Assembly (NCBI GenBank): GCA_037126765.1
Contig: JBBCBC010000002.1
Location: 45,140,889 to 45,204,888, forward strand
Length of the DNA: 64,000 bases
Direction: 5' to 3'
From: Stenogyne calaminthoides
Lineage: Eukaryota > Streptophyta > Magnoliopsida > Lamiales > Lamiaceae
Shown here: one piece after another, positions 23,414 to 36,420 of the stretch
Position numbering within the stretch: position 1 is the first letter of the stretch
Layout of the letters: every line of letters begins with the position of its first letter
Program-made: the position numbers and the translations under genes
The notes under the pieces: model-generated
Told to the model about the DNA's origin: nothing
Database searches by the model: none
Seen by the model: the letters and a program-made list of their open reading frames with translations, nothing else

Positions 23414-24863
23414 CTCGGTTTCGGGCTCTGATCTTTAAATTGTAATTTAATTCGCTTTCATTAAATTTGAAATTGGATAGTGGAATTGCTAGATCTTTTT
23501 TGCAGGAATCCAATTGTCATGGAATTTAATGTGTTTATTTATGCATGCATATAAATTGTTTTTTTAATTCGATTCGTTCGAATTCGTTTTGCCTCGTGAG
23601 GAAATTCACGAGTAGATTAGAATTTGTTTGATTTGATTAATGTAATAGACTAGTCTAGATCTAGGTTTATTTATTTTTGTAAAATAAATTATGTAGGATA
23701 AAATGGAGCATGACGAAAAGAATTAAAAGAAGGCAAGGCTGATTCGGACGTTGTGGTAGTAGCGGGCGTGAATAGGCCCGGGGCGAGGCTACGGATCGAG
23801 TCGCCAGACGATCGAAGAATCTGTGGATTACGCGTCTACAGCACATGGGGACGGGCGGTGGCATCTTCGGTGCATCGGTATGAGGTGGGCAGGGGAAGGG
23901 CGCCCGTATGACAAGAAAGGCAGGCGGCTGGGACGCGCAGACTCGCTAAGAACCGGGCTTCTTGCCGGGTCACGGGGCATGATTCACGGGTGACGTCGTC
24001 GGGGTTTGACAATCGGCATGGACGCCACTCGACATGGCGAGAGTCTTTAGGGGGGCACTCCCGGAGCCATGAAATGGTCGATGAGCGTGGCTTGACAAGG
24101 CATTTTTAAAAGCGGTCAAGGGGAGCTTTGAGACTAACGATGAAGGCTATGAAGGCGATTTCTCAAGATCAAGACATGACAAAAATTAACCATGACAATT
24201 GGATATATTTGCCAATATGTTTAATTTTTTGTTTTGATGTTATGCATTATTTTATGCTTATTTAAATCGTGTTTAAATTTGCAATGCATGAGAAAATGTT
24301 TTGAAAAATCTCACTTTCGAAAATTACTAAGTATGCTTAAATAATTAATTGACAATTTTATGAATAATAAAATTGAATTAATTTTGACCTCCATGATTTA
24401 TTTATTTGTGAATTCTTTTGGAGAAATTCCCCCCACGGGACCGTCAAAAGATAGCTTTCACATGAATAAATTTCAAATGGATGATTGTGGATTATTACTA
24501 GTGGCGACGATGACCCTCCCCACGAGGCTCGTTCAAAAAAAAATAATAATTCTGTATTTAATCATGGTTATTACTTAGGTATAAAATTGATATGCATATA
24601 CTTCCCCGAAGTCCCTGTCAATTTATATTGGTCAAGTGGGAGCCAACTATTAATCTAGTTGTTAAAGGTTTGTAACTGTTCTAGTTTGTAACCTGCTTGA
24701 ATGCGTTTAAATAATGACTCACCCCACGTGGCTTATTTAAACTGTTTTGAGATGTTGGCTGATGCATGTTCATATTTTTTTTTTGAGATTTTAATATGAA
24801 ACATGTGATCGAACCTTGTGATATATTTGTGCTTATGCATATTATTATTTATTTCAGTTCATC
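23414..24863 (+). other. Copia untranslated leader (about 1.45 kb)
   Basis: The leader between the primer-binding site and gag is long. A GC-rich patch (about 23700-24100) is compositionally unlike the rest. Small frames in it have no recognisable domain. Confidence 0.6.
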
Positions 24864-25720
24864 ATGTCGCAACCTTTTAATCCACTGTTCAATATACTTA
24901 AAGACAATTTGCTTACTGGTGAAAACTTCGTTGATTGGAATCGTAAACTTACTATTGTCCTCACTGCACAAAGCCATAATTGGGTTCTCACTACACCTAA
25001 ACCAGAAAAGCCAAAAGATGAGTCAACTAAAATGGTTAAGAAAGAGTATGCTGACTGGGAGCGTTCCAACGAAATGGCAAAGTGTACCATCTTGGCTTCT
25101 ATGTCAGATGTGTTGCAACACCAACACCAGAACGTTGAGACCGCTGCAGACATCATGACTAGTCTTAAAGCAATGTTTCAACATCAGAACCGTGTTGCTC
25201 GTCAGATCACCATGAGGGACTTGCTCTCTATGAAAATGGTGGAGGGAATGCCCGTAAGGGAGCACGTTCTCCAGATGATGGCTCACCTTAACAAACTTGA
25301 GGTACTTGGAGCTGAATACAACATCGAGACCCAAATCGATTTCGTGCTCCACTCTCTGCCGAAAAGTTTTGAACAGTTCGGGCTGAACTACCAGATGAAT
25401 AATCAAAAGTTCTCGATGCCTGATCTATTGCAAACTTTGGTCTCGGCAGAGGTGATATTGGGGCAAAAGAGCCAAGCCTTGGTGGCAAATGGACATTCTT
25501 CTTCTTCTAGGCCAAGGGGTGGTAAGAACAAGAAAAAGGACAAAAATCACAAGCAAGTGAACTCAAGTGTTGCCAATGGCAAAGAAAAGGTGAAGGGAGG
25601 TGGAGGAGTGAGCAAGCCAGTTCGGGGGGGTGCTTCAAATGCGGTGAAAAAGGACATTGGAGGTCAGCCTGTTCCAAACCCAAAAGGAATGGAAAGAAAG
25701 GTAATTCTCACGCACTAGTT
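24864..25720 (+). pseudogene. Copia gag
   Basis: The frame starts MSQPFNPLFNILKDNLLTGE and has the plant copia gag pattern: FVDWNRKLTIVL near residue 23, a capsid-like helical middle (SLPKSFEQFGLNYQ) and a basic Lys/Gly-rich linker. A G-run at 25624-25632 shifts the frame just before the zinc knuckle. The knuckle CFKCGEKGHWRSAC is present in the +1 frame. In an active copia these belong to one continuous gag-pol frame. Confidence 0.88.
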
Positions 25721-28700
25721 GTTGAAACTTGCTTAGCGGCGTATGCCTCCCATTTATGGGTGGTGGATACGGGATCCACTGATCATGTTTGTTTCACTTT
25801 ATAGGGGTTCAAGCGGACTCGACAAGTTAGTGGGAGTGAGATCCTCATCATACTGGGCGATGCTATGAGAGTGGCAGCTGAAGCAGTGGGAGAAGTGCAC
25901 CTGTCCTTTGAAGACAGAGTTTTAATTTTAAGAGATGTACTTTACGTTCCGAATTTTAGAAAGAACTTAATTTCAGTTTCTAAACTTTACCGTGATGGAT
26001 ATTCGGTTACTTTTGATAAAGTTGTTACCATTTCTCTTTATGATAAATTTATCTGTCATGGAACGTTGTCAAGTAATCTCTATACAATTAACTATGCACA
26101 CCACTCACGAAATGCATCCTATAACACATCAATTGTTTCCAACAAAAGAAAACGTTCATCGGACGTGAACGAAACACTTCTATGGCATCTAAGATTGGGA
26201 CATATTAATCCAAGGAGGATCCAAAGGTTGGTAGAAGATGGTTCATTAGAGTCTCTCCAAGTTGAACCAATTCCAACATGCGAATCATGTTTGGAGGGTA
26301 AAATGACCAAGAGGGCATTCGGAGCCAAGGGGAATAGAGCCAAAGAAGTGCTAGAAATCGTTCACACAGACGTATGTGGTCCAATGTCAACCAAAGCAAG
26401 AGGAGGTTACGAGTATTTTGTCACTTTTATTGATGACTACTCGATGTACGGTTATATTTTCCTTATGAAGCATAAATCTGAGACCTTTGAGAAATTCAAA
26501 GAATTTAAGGCTCAAGCAGAGAATCATAGGGAAAACGTATCAAGTCTCTACGATCCGATCGTGGAGGCGAGTACCTCAGCGATGAGTTTTTGAACTACTT
26601 GTCAGATGAAGGGATTGTATCCCAGCTAACTGCACCCGGAACCCCTCAACAAAATGGGATTGCAGAGCGAAGAAACAGAACTCTTTTGGAAATGGTTAGA
26701 TCAATGATGAGTTATGCGGATCTTTCCAAGTCGTTCTGGGGTCATGTCTTGGAAACAGCGGCTTACATTCTGAACTTGGTGCCATCCAAATCGGTTCCCA
26801 AAACTCCCAAAGAATTGTGGCACGGGTGCAAGCCTAGTTTGAAACACATGAGAATTTGGGGGTGTCCGGCCTACGTGTTGGACAAGAAAGCCAGGAAATT
26901 GGATCCTCGATCAGAATTAAGGTTGTTTATAGGATACCCCGAGGGAACAAAAGGGTGTATGTTCTATGGTCCCGAAGATCAAAAGGTGGTAATAAGCACC
27001 CACTTTAGATTTTTGGAAGAAGATTATATGAACGAAAGAAGACCCAGAAGTGAGATTACCTTAAATGAGCTAAGGGGGCTAACCTCGTTGCCAACTGTAC
27101 AAGATGACATACCAAATGACACACTTACACAACCGGAACCTCGTCGTAGTGGGAGGGTTGTGAAACAGCCCGAGAGATTAATGGGGATAGGAGAGTCCTC
27201 GGACTTGATCCCCGGTCAAGACGAATCAGACCCATGGACATATGATGAGGCAATCCAAGACAAGGATGCAGTTTCTTGGCAAAAGGCAATGAAAGCAGAA
27301 ATGGGGTCTATGGATCATAACAGAGTGTGGGAGCTAGTCGAACCACTTAATGGGGTCAAACATATTAGTTGCAAGTGGGTATACAAGAGAAAGAGGGGAT
27401 CGGACGGGAAGGTGAAAACCTTCAGGCAAGGCTTGTGGCGAAAGGTTATACTCAGAAAGAATGGATCGACTATGAGGAAACCTTTTCACTTGTAGCAATG
27501 CTCAAGTCCATCCGGATTCTCTTGTCGATTGTTGCGCATCTCGATTTTGAAATCTGGCAAATGGATGTCAAGACAGTTTTCCTTAACGGAAGTCTTGATA
27601 AGGAAATCTATATGCAACAACCCCAAGGCTTCATTGAAAAGGGCCAAGAACACCTAGTTTGTAAGCTCATGAAGTCCATTTACGGACTCAAACAGACATC
27701 CAGAGCTTGGAACCAATGTTTTGATCATGTTATAAAGTCTTATGGGTTTGATCAAAACGAGTTCGAAAGTTGTGTGTACAAAAAGTGTGTCGGAACTGCA
27801 TTGGTATTCTTAGTACTATACGTAGATGACATTCTGCTCATCGGGAACGATGTAAAGGTGTTATCAGACGTAAGGGCATGGCTTTCAAAACAGTTTGATA
27901 TGAAGGACTTAGGGGAAGCCGGACACATCCTTGGGATCAAGATCACTTTCGAGATCGCAAAGAAAATGATGATAGGCTTATCAAAGCTTCATACATAGAC
28001 ATCGTCTTGAAACGATTCAAATCTGAGATTCCAAGAAAGGCTTCGTACCTTTCAGACATGGAATCCATCTATCCAAGGAAATGTGCCCTAAGACACAAAG
28101 GGGGATAGATGACATGAAAGGCATTCCTTATGCTTCGGCTGTCGGAAGACTTATGTATGCAATGCTGTGCACGAGACCGAATATCTGCTTTGTTGTTGGC
28201 ATGGTGGCAAGATATCAAAGTAACCCGGGGAAAGAACATTGGACGGCAGTTAAAAACATTCTGAAGTATCTGAAAAGAACTCGAGATAGAATGTTGGTTT
28301 ATCAGTCAGATAATCTAATCCCCATAGGCTACACGGACTCGGATTTCCAATCAGACTCAGATTCCAGAAAATCTACCTTCGGTAGTGTGTTTTGCATGGG
28401 GGAGGAGCCATGACATGGAGAAGCGTTAAGCAGAAATGCGTCGCAGATTCTACCATGGAAGCCGAATATGTAGCTGCTTGCGAGGCAGCAAAAGAAGCGG
28501 TTTGGCTCAAGAACTTCCTAGTGGACTTGGATGTAGTTCCAAATTTGCCCAACAGAATCACTGTTTATTGTGACAATGCCGGAGCAGTTGCAAATTCAAG
28601 GGAACCAAGAGCCCACAAGGCCAGCAAACACATTGAAATGAAATACCATCTTATACGAGATATCGTTAAGAGATGAGATATAGAGGTGGCAAAGATCGCG

Positions 28701-28804
28701 TCAGAAGACAACCTAGCTGATCCATTCACAAAGGGTCTGCCTCAGAATACATTCGAGAGACATGTGGAAGGGATGTGTGTCAAGACCGTTGCCAATCTGC
28801 TTTG
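25633..28804 (+). pseudogene. Copia pol (protease, integrase, RT, RNase H), disrupted
   Basis: Protease motif WVVDTGSTDHVC (about 25760) is followed by an in-frame TAG. Integrase shows the HHCC head (HLRLGHIN, CESCLEGK), the first Asp (IVHTDVCGP), the second Asp in a shifted frame near 26550 and the Glu motif PQQNGIAERRNRT. RT has the KWVYKRK start, a shift near 27425, QMDVKTVFLNGSL and the catalytic LYVDDILLIG. RNase H has GYTDSDFQSDSDSRKSTFG, EAEYVAACEAAKEAVWL and LADPFTKGLP, ending near 28804. At least six frame changes or stops were counted, so the polyprotein cannot be made. Confidence 0.9.
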
Positions 28805-28904
28805 AGTATAAGTGGGAGACATTATTAGGTTCTTGTAGGAGACATTATATGTCACGGATCTACACGAGACATGATGTAGTATACTTAAAAGCAGACTTTG
28901 AGTA

Positions 28905-28916
28905 TAAGTGGGAGAT
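28905..28916 (+). other. Copia polypurine tract
   Basis: The purine-rich AAGTGGGAGAT lies directly before the 3' LTR, as typical for plant copia elements. A partial copy of the same stretch (GTATAAGTGGGAGA) occurs about 100 bp upstream near 28806, suggesting a local duplication. Confidence 0.8.
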
Positions 28917-30755
28917 TGTTGGGATTATACTGGAAAATATGCTTTTACTTTGTATAATCAAACTGAATTTCGGACTTATTTACTGAATTAAATTGTTTAT
29001 CACTGATGCCGTAAATATCATCGAATGTTACATATATTTACTGCATAACTGTTCAATAAATAGTACGTGTTACATTGTAGTTAATTTAGTGATACCAGAT
29101 CACGGAAGATTAAATTGACAGTCCCTTGTAACCAAATGTACACCAATCACGACCTAGATGGAAATGAACAATCCATCGTGAAAGCTTGAAGTGTAACGCT
29201 CAAATTGGCTTGTCTTGACCAAGAGATTACACTAGTGCATGTCTAGTGCACTAAAGAGGACCTACAGGAGGACAAATTCTTCAGAACTGAACTAGGAAGA
29301 ATTAGACCTCAATGGTTCGTTATTTCTTAATCTTCGTCCCTAAAATAGGATCGCGTGTGGTTAGTAAGTATTGCTTTGACTTATTATGGGTAGAGAATCA
29401 ACGAGATTCAATACTTTATATCTTGGGCAATATTATTGGACACATGTGTTGCTAAGATTTAATATGGAGAATCGTGTGCAAGTACGCTTGTTCGATTTGC
29501 CCCCTTGGGAGGTTCATAAGTTTTATCATACCAAATCTTGCAAGTGGAACTAGTTTTCGGTATGAGTAATAATGTTGAACTGTTCCTTTACCAAGGATAA
29601 AAGATATTAATTAATGGAAAGCTATTTCAGTGGCTTGAATTAATTAATGGGCTAGATAATCTTAAACACGGAAAATAATAACCGGGAGCCATATTGACTA
29701 TAATATGGGTTAAGATGGATAGTGCAATATTAATTATGTAGTGAGATTAATTAATATTTATAGGCTTGAATAATATTGTGGCTCAATATTGATAATTCAA
29801 GATCCATTGGAAGGTCCAATCTTAATTCTCCTAAAGGCCCCCCAAGTAGCCCAACATAAAGTCCAATAACTGAAAAAGGTGTTTAAAATAAAATAAATTT
29901 TGTTGCCTATTTTTCCTTGTTTTTTTTCAAAAATTATGAATAAAAGGGGTGAAAGATTTTCTTAGAATTTTGTTATGGAATGAAGATATGTATTCTTGGA
30001 ATACAAGATTATCTCATTAAATTCAAATAAATCTCCCACTTGGTTATTCATAAAGAATAATTTTGAAAATTTTGAAATATGAGGGAAAGAAAGATTTTCT
30101 TGATTTTCTTGAAAAGATATTATGGAAGATATGTATTTCTTGGAATACAAGTATATCTCATAAATTCAAGAAGATCCAAATCTTGGAATCTTGATCCTTA
30201 ATTTCGAAAATTCCATAACAAGATGAGGTGGGATTTTTTTTGGAATATTTTAATTATGGAGAAAAGAATATAGGAGATATATTCAAGATTTCTTGGAGAT
30301 CAAGAAAAGATTTTCCCACATTGATTTTTTCCCCAAATTTTCGACCACCACCCATCTATAAATAGGGGATGATTCTTTCATTCCCAAGTACAATTCCATG
30401 TGCTGGAAAAATTAGTAAATCCACAAAAGTGGTGCAACAAAGTTTATTTTTCCTTTTGTTAGTTGTTCGCGAGAATCCTTCCACCGGATTGTCGAGCAAG
30501 GGCTGGGGAATACTTGGGAAGGCTTTTTGGTGTGTTTTCATCGACGAGTCCATTGTCATTCCAAGAGGTAAGTTCACGTAAACTCGTAGTAATTCCGCAT
30601 GCGTAGGATTTACGTGAACTGTTTATATGCATGATTTGTTGTTAAATTATTATTTGAATTAATATAGGATTAATTCATGCTAGTAATAATTGTTAGAATT
30701 AAATTTGTATTTAAATATTCATCCTGAATAGATCCGGGCAATCAGTTCCCCAACA
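28917..30755 (+). repeat. 3' LTR of the copia element (1839 bp)
   Basis: It matches the 5' LTR over its full length with scattered substitutions and a few one- or two-base indels that cancel out. It ends CCCCAACA followed by the target duplication GAATT. Confidence 0.96.
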
Positions 30756-30760
30756 GAATT

Positions 30761-31445
30761 TTCCCGAATGAACCCCAAAATTGCATTTCTTCGGATTTAA
30801 CTTCATGTTATACTCCCTGAGAATATCAAACGTCTGTGCCAGGTGGGTAATGTGGTCTTCCTTATGCTCGCTTTTTACCACAATGTCATCAATGTACACC
30901 TCAACTGTTCGACCTATGTGTTCGTCGAACATCTTGTTCACCAAATGTTGATACGTTGCTCCAGCATTCTTTAATCCGAACGGCATGCTTTGCCAACAAT
31001 ACATGTTATTTTCGCTGCAGAAAGCTGTATTCTTTTGATCGTCTGGATGCATGGGTATTTGGTGATACCCAGCAAATGCATCCATGAAGGTCATGAGCTC
31101 ATGTCCTGCTGTGTTATCGATCAAATAATCAATATGTGGCATCGGGAAATTGTCTTTCGGGCATGCTTTGTTTTAGTCAGTGAAATCTATGCATAACCTC
31201 CAAGCTCCGTTAGATTTGATGACGAGCACGGGGTTAGCAAGCCATCTTGGGCACTTTACTTCTCGAATCAATTTATTATCGAGCAACTTCTTAATTTCAA
31301 TATCCATAGTTGCATACTTCTCCAGACTGAATTTTCTCCGCTTCTGGATTATTGGAATTTGTGTTGGGTCAAGGTTAAGAGAGTGACACACATGTTTAGG
31401 ATCAATGCCGACCATGTCCTCATGTGACCAAGCGAACACATCCAA
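30761..31445 (-). pseudogene. Gypsy reverse transcriptase, N-terminal half
   Basis: Palm motifs are clear: WLANPVLVIKSNGAWRLCID, MTFMDAFAGYHQIPM, MPFGLKNAGATYQHLV and the catalytic EVYIDDIVVKS. Stops occur after AYL (about 31452) and after CIDFTD (about 31173). The copia insertion at 30756-30760 cuts the gene after KKCNFGVHSGKF. Confidence 0.9.
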
Positions 31446-32382
31446 ATTTGCTCAAAGATATGCGATCATTTCTGTTCGGAATGGTTCTGGTAATTCTGAA
31501 CCAATGAATACTTTTAATTCTGGTCTGATCGGGTCGATATTGACATATTCCAATTGTTCAACAGGCGTTGCTCGCCTCCTTTTTTGCTTCCATCGAGGAT
31601 CTTCGATCGACCCCCAGTACTCGTCATCTATCTCCATAGGATCAAAACCTATACGAGGTTCTAAGTCTGGTAGCTCGTTTGGTGGATCAATGTTCATTAG
31701 ATCTGGAACATGAGTAATCATTCCGGGTTCTGTGTTCGCCCGTGGAGATGTGCTCGACAAAGGAGGTATAAGCGTCCTCGGTAACATGTTCACCTGTTGA
31801 CTTGATTCTCCGGTCTCCCATGTTTACGATATTTTGCTTTTCTGGCATGCATGACAGCAAACAATCTCGAGCTTTTTTCTGGTCGCCTTTTACGCTACTC
31901 GTTCCTTCTTGGGTTGGAAACTTAACACAATAGTAATAAGTCGAACATGCAGCTTTGAATTCCTGAATAAACGGGCGACCTAAAAACCCGTTATAAGTAG
32001 ACGGAGCATCGACGATTACAAAGTCTAACATTCTAGTTCGTCGAATCTCCTGATTATTAGTTGACTCTAACTCAACTCCTAACCTAACTATTCCATATGG
32101 TCGGGTTATAGATTCCCCGAAACCCATTATGGTGTGATCACAGGGCTCGATATAACTACTTAGATCACCCATTTGTTTCTCCATCTGATGTAGAGTGTTG
32201 ACGAACAAAATGTTCGCATATGCCCCGGTATCTACAAGGAGTCGATGCACTTTCAACCCGAGGAGTCGGGCACTTATCATCAGCGAATCATTATGAGGGG
32301 TGATGATACCATCAAGGTCGTCTTCTGAAAACAAAATTTGGTGAGAGAGTGGTGTGCTCGCTGAGGTGCTCACCACGTTCAC
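31446..32382 (-). pseudogene. Gypsy aspartic protease region and RT linker
   Basis: The protease active-site motif is LLVDTGAYANILF, with the family-typical DTG and downstream VDAPSTYNGFLGRPFI. It is preceded by a TAG directly after the gag end (AMQSIH) and followed by a frame change near 31700. The linker toward RT (31452-31793) is acidic with no recognisable domain. Confidence 0.85.
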
Positions 32383-34322
32383 CTAATGTATGCTTTGCAT
32401 GGCACGCATTTCCATCTTCTTCCGCATGTTTGATAACGTCGGTGCCTGATAGCATCCACCCACTGGCCCATAGTCTGGGCGAATCATGTTGATTTCTTGA
32501 CTCTCTCGACCTCTACTCATGGTAGGAGCTCCTTTCTTGGGTAATTCCAACTTCTTGCGGGATTCCTCAGGATCACTATCAGACACTTCTTCTACCTTAC
32601 GCTTACCCCTACGATCACCCAATTTTTCAGTTCGGGAGTCTCTGTTCGCCGGCTTTTTGAGGAACTGAGTAAGACGATTCTCTTCATATAACTTCCAAAG
32701 TTGACGAAGTAAATCGCGACATTCATCGGTATTATGTCCGATGTACCCATGATAATTACAAAACTTGGAAGCATTAAGCCAATTTTTATCTCTTACGATT
32801 CTTCGTGGCTTATCCAACATGTTTCGATCCTTAATTTGATTAAATATTGTCTCTGCTGAAATGCCTAGAAGACTCCGTAGTGCATGCGCTTCTGCTCCTT
32901 CTTCAAAAGGTTTGAAAGATCCTGGGGGTTTATATCCCCCCTCATTCATTACTTTTTTACCAACGACTCTTTTTGTTGCTACTTCTTGGCCTAACCGTGA
33001 TTAGGCAAGCAGATCCTGTATAGCTATAATCTTGGCTGCTCGCTCTCGAAATTCGGCATATGTGTTCGGCCAATCCTGATGCATGACTTTCCACATATCC
33101 GTATTTAGGGTCAAGCCCCCCACCACCGTGAGGATTTTAGCGTCCTCTTCAACTGGGGCTCCATCGTATAAACATTTGTCAAATCTTTCAATATATGCTC
33201 GATCTGATTCACCCTTTAGCTGGGAGAAATGTGCCAACCTTTGTTTTGGTGTTGGGCGATCACACATGGATGAAAAGTGGGATTGAAATTTTTGTCCCAG
33301 CTGTGTGAAGGATGTGATGGACGCAGCGGGCAAAGTTGAAAACCACCTGTGTGCCCGGTCACCCAAGGTCATGGGAAAAGATCGACACTGAGTTGCGTCA
33401 GTGGCACCCATCGCGATCATATAATCTGATTATTTACTAAGGTGAACATAAGGATCCGACTCCGCATCGAACATTGGTATGGGTGGCCGATTCTTTGCCA
33501 CCTTTTCTTGTATTTCTGCTGACATGATAGCTGGGGCGAGCGGCGAGCATGGGATTGCGCTCGCTCGAGGGATCCCTTTAGTAGCTGTAAGATCGGCCTG
33601 CAAACTCTCTATTGCCTTTTGCATCTCCGCCAGCTTTGCGGAGCTGACTGACCCGGAACGGGCTGGATTCCATCTTGAGGACCTGGTCGGTCATGCTCAG
33701 GATGGGACAGTCCCCCTTTCCGTATTGATTCCCGATTTCCCATTCGATGATGAATAGACAATCTAGTTCCGGCTGACTTTTCAGGATCGCGAGACCGTTC
33801 ATGATGTGGACGATCATGATGTTCCACTTGGGGATCTTGAGGTCGTTTATACAGTGGACGATCATAATGTTCCACTTGGGTCACTGTGTTTGCATGATAT
33901 TTCTTTCCAGGATCTCGAAGTCTATGCTCGCCGATACGTTCTTTTGCTAATACTCTCAAACGTTCAAACGCTGATTGCCGGGAAGCTTGGGGTTGTTCTC
34001 CATCCGACTGACTTCCTGCCTCTTTTTCAACCTGCGTTTGTGCAGCTTTCTTTTTTACTTGATCGCTATCAAAAGTTTTCGATCGCCGATCATCATCATT
34101 TGGAGCTTTTAACTTGGCCAACTCCTTTTCGGCCCTCTCTTTCTGTGCTCGCAACAAGAAAGTGGTGGCCTTTGTTGTGGCCGTCGGATCGTTGGCGATA
34201 TCTTCAAGATTGATGGTTTCCACGGTCTGATTTTCGTGAGGCTGATGTTGAGCCTCTTTCTGAACGTGAGGTCGGCTCTGTCCCGACCTCTCCATCTGAG
34301 TATTCCTAGATTGAGGCATCAT
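32383..34322 (-). pseudogene. Gypsy gag
   Basis: The N-terminal part (34322-33609) is charged and low-complexity. A frame change near 33610 leads to the retrotransposon gag capsid domain (33420-33001) with AHRWFSTLPAASITSFTQLG and FQSHFSSM. In-frame TAA codons at 33430 and 33001 interrupt it. The nucleocapsid part has a CCHC-like knuckle (CNYHGYIGHNTDEC) near 32750, the variant form common in Tat gags. Confidence 0.88.
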
Positions 34323-34376
34323 ATTTCTTTTTTCTGCCTCGGTTTTTTAGGATTGTGTATGGGCTGGTTTTTTCTA

Positions 34377-34394
34377 CCCTCCTTCTAGCGCCAA
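34377..34394 (-). other. Gypsy primer-binding site
   Basis: On the minus strand the sequence after the 5' LTR (one spacer A, then T) reads TTGGCGCTAGAAGGAGGG. TGGCGC starts are usual in plant gypsy elements. The cognate tRNA was not assigned. Confidence 0.65.
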
Positions 34395-34395
34395 T

Positions 34396-35091
34396 TGTTG
34401 CAAGTTGTTTTTTAATGAGAATACTATGTGGCTAATTTTAAAATAACTCACAAACAAAATAAGTACGTGTATAATATTACAGTAAATAACAAGAAATTGT
34501 TGACCCAGTTCATCAATAAATGACTACTCTGGGGGTATTCCAAGCTAGAGATGTTATATTGCGAGGTTCAAGTATACATTACACAATACTACTCGTGGTG
34601 AAAACTTCCTTCTATGAAAGATGGTGATTTGGAGAATATGTGTGAGTACTTGAGAATTTTTCTGAACCCTCTTTTTGCTCTTTTTGATTCTACTTATAGT
34701 ACTTTGACAAGCATGTGCTTGTTTGGCAAGCATGAGCTGGAGATTTCGTGTCTTATGAGAACTCATGTGATGCTGCCATGTGGCTTGGTTTTTATGTCAT
34801 ATGCCCTTTGTATCAACTTTTGCCCGACCAATTTCTCTGCTCGCCCCTTTGACCATGTCGTTGGTACAGGAACATTGTCCTTAACGAGCATACAAGAATG
34901 AATATAATGCTCGCCAGACTTGGCGAGCACGCTTGTACGGCTGGCAGGGCGAGCATACTTGTATGGTTGACAATCATTATCTAGGCGAACACATCTCCAT
35001 CGGATCGGACATAGTTATTTTAATAATTTATCGATACACGTGTCCCTCTGACGTGTACAAATAAATCGAGGTAAAAACATCGATTCCAACA
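34396..35091 (-). repeat. 5' LTR of the gypsy element (696 bp)
   Basis: This is the transcription-driving LTR, given the minus-strand gag-pol. It lacks 82 bp present in the other LTR (13731-13812), including CTTTATAAGCATG on the minus strand, a possible TATA region. It ends at the target duplication AATAG (35092-35096). Confidence 0.93.
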
Positions 35092-35096
35092 AATAG

Positions 35097-35745
35097 AAAA
35101 TAAGATGGACATAAATAAAAATTAGAAGATTCCATAATATTATATATGGTGATGTGGCATTGCAATATAATTGGTGGGTACAAATAATATGTCCAGTGGT
35201 GGGCTCTATATCATTCCGAAAACCTTTAATAACTCCTAATAATTTTCCTTAAATATTCAATTATTTTAATAAATGCTTGCTTTCGAAAAAAGAAAATTAT
35301 TTTAATAAATGCTCATAAGTTTTAATGTATAACCAATCCAGTTATCATTAACAAAAAAAAATAAAAATCCAGAAACATTTAAATTGGGCTTTGTTCTTCA
35401 ACTGGACCGTTTCCCTTCATTGCCTTAGCAGAAAGACTAATCTATGCATATTGCAATACCTTCCCTTATGTGTATTTACACCAAAACCCAAAAACTCTTT
35501 CGCCTTGATTAGAGTTTTCGAGGACAATGAATTGGCAGAAATGAACCATCATTATATAAATATATATAGCTACTGAAGTAAGAAATGAAGGAACAAACTC
35601 AGCAAACAGATCATGTACATGAAAATCACAATCTGTAATATATAAATGTCAATTGCAATAACCATGTTTGTATAGGGATTCGTATCATTCACGAGAAAGA
35701 AAGGTATCAAAAAATGAAGCTCTCGATTTCCAGCAGCCCCGCTGT
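35097..35745. other. Intergenic, right flank of the gypsy element
   Basis: AT-rich with no gene recognised. It contains the 3' flank and probable 3' UTR of the ICME-like locus. Confidence 0.5.
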
Positions 35746-36334
35746 TTACAAAGGGCTAACCTTGCCAGCCAATTTCAGCAGAATCTCAGGTACGAAACGT
35801 CTTCTGGAAGGAGCCACAGCATCCCGAGCTAGAGCGTCCTCGTCACCAGCATGTATAAATGCAATCAAATACTCAAGAAACTCAACTTTACCACCTCTGA
35901 GATGATCCTGCATTTCACACTCAAATTAGGATGTAACTGCATAAATATCTCAGATTTTGACACTCTCTCTCTGTATCTAACGCTATATATGGCAGTGTTC
36001 ATTCGACACTCATCAGACAATACATAGTCTCTCCATCACAACTTTATACATATATGAGCTTTCTTTTTCATATGTGTCCCAAAATATTCCCTTTTTAATA
36101 AATCCAACATATAGTGCATTTTTTTTCTCTTACTGCACAATGCCCTTGATCAATTTAATGCAAAAGAGTTTCTCACTAACGATAGTTATGCAATAAAGAA
36201 GGGCAATTTAGAAATATTAGGTGAAAATTTTAGATTTTAAAGGTCCTTAATTACAATTTCTCAACTATTGTGAAAATAAAAATCTGCCAATCAATTCAAA
36301 TTTTCATGCATATATGTATATTGGCATGCCTACA

Positions 36335-36337
36335 CAC

Positions 36338-36400
<63 letters not shown>

Positions 36401-36420
36401 TATAGAGAGAGAGAGAGAGT
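36335..36420. repeat. (TA)n then (GA)n microsatellite
   Basis: About 50 bases of TA dinucleotide are followed by about 16 bases of GA, in the last intron of the ICME-like locus. Confidence 0.95.

Larger units (their letters stand above)
21561..30755 (+). mobile_element. Ty1/copia LTR retrotransposon nested in the gypsy RT
   Basis: The 9195-bp element has TGTTGG...CCAACA ends and identical GAATT target duplications at 21556-21560 and 30756-30760. The two LTRs are both 1839 bp. Internal order on the plus strand is primer-binding site, gag, protease, integrase, reverse transcriptase, RNase H and polypurine tract, i.e. copia order (integrase before RT). LTRs differ at about 17-18 of the first 600 aligned bases by eye (about 3%). 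Several frameshifts and one nonsense codon break gag-pol. Sublineage was not assigned. Confidence 0.96.
13346..35091 (-). mobile_element. Ty3/gypsy LTR retrotransposon, Tat lineage, with nested copia
   Basis: The element starts TGTTGCAAG and ends CCAACA, flanked by identical AATAG at 13341-13345 and 35092-35096. Total length is 21.7 kb, about 12.5 kb without the nested copia. Minus-strand order is 5' LTR (right), primer-binding site, gag, protease, reverse transcriptase (split by the copia), RNase H, a second archaeal-type RNase H, integrase, then a spacer with an antisense ORF, polypurine tract and 3' LTR (left). A second RNase H plus an extra antisense ORF places it in the Tat lineage. LTRs differ by about 4-5% by eye. 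Several in-frame stops and frame changes make it non-autonomous now. Confidence 0.95.

Noticed and set aside
30369..30581. Open frame in the copia 3' LTR
   Set aside because: The LTR is non-coding and overlaps the TATA box and leader.
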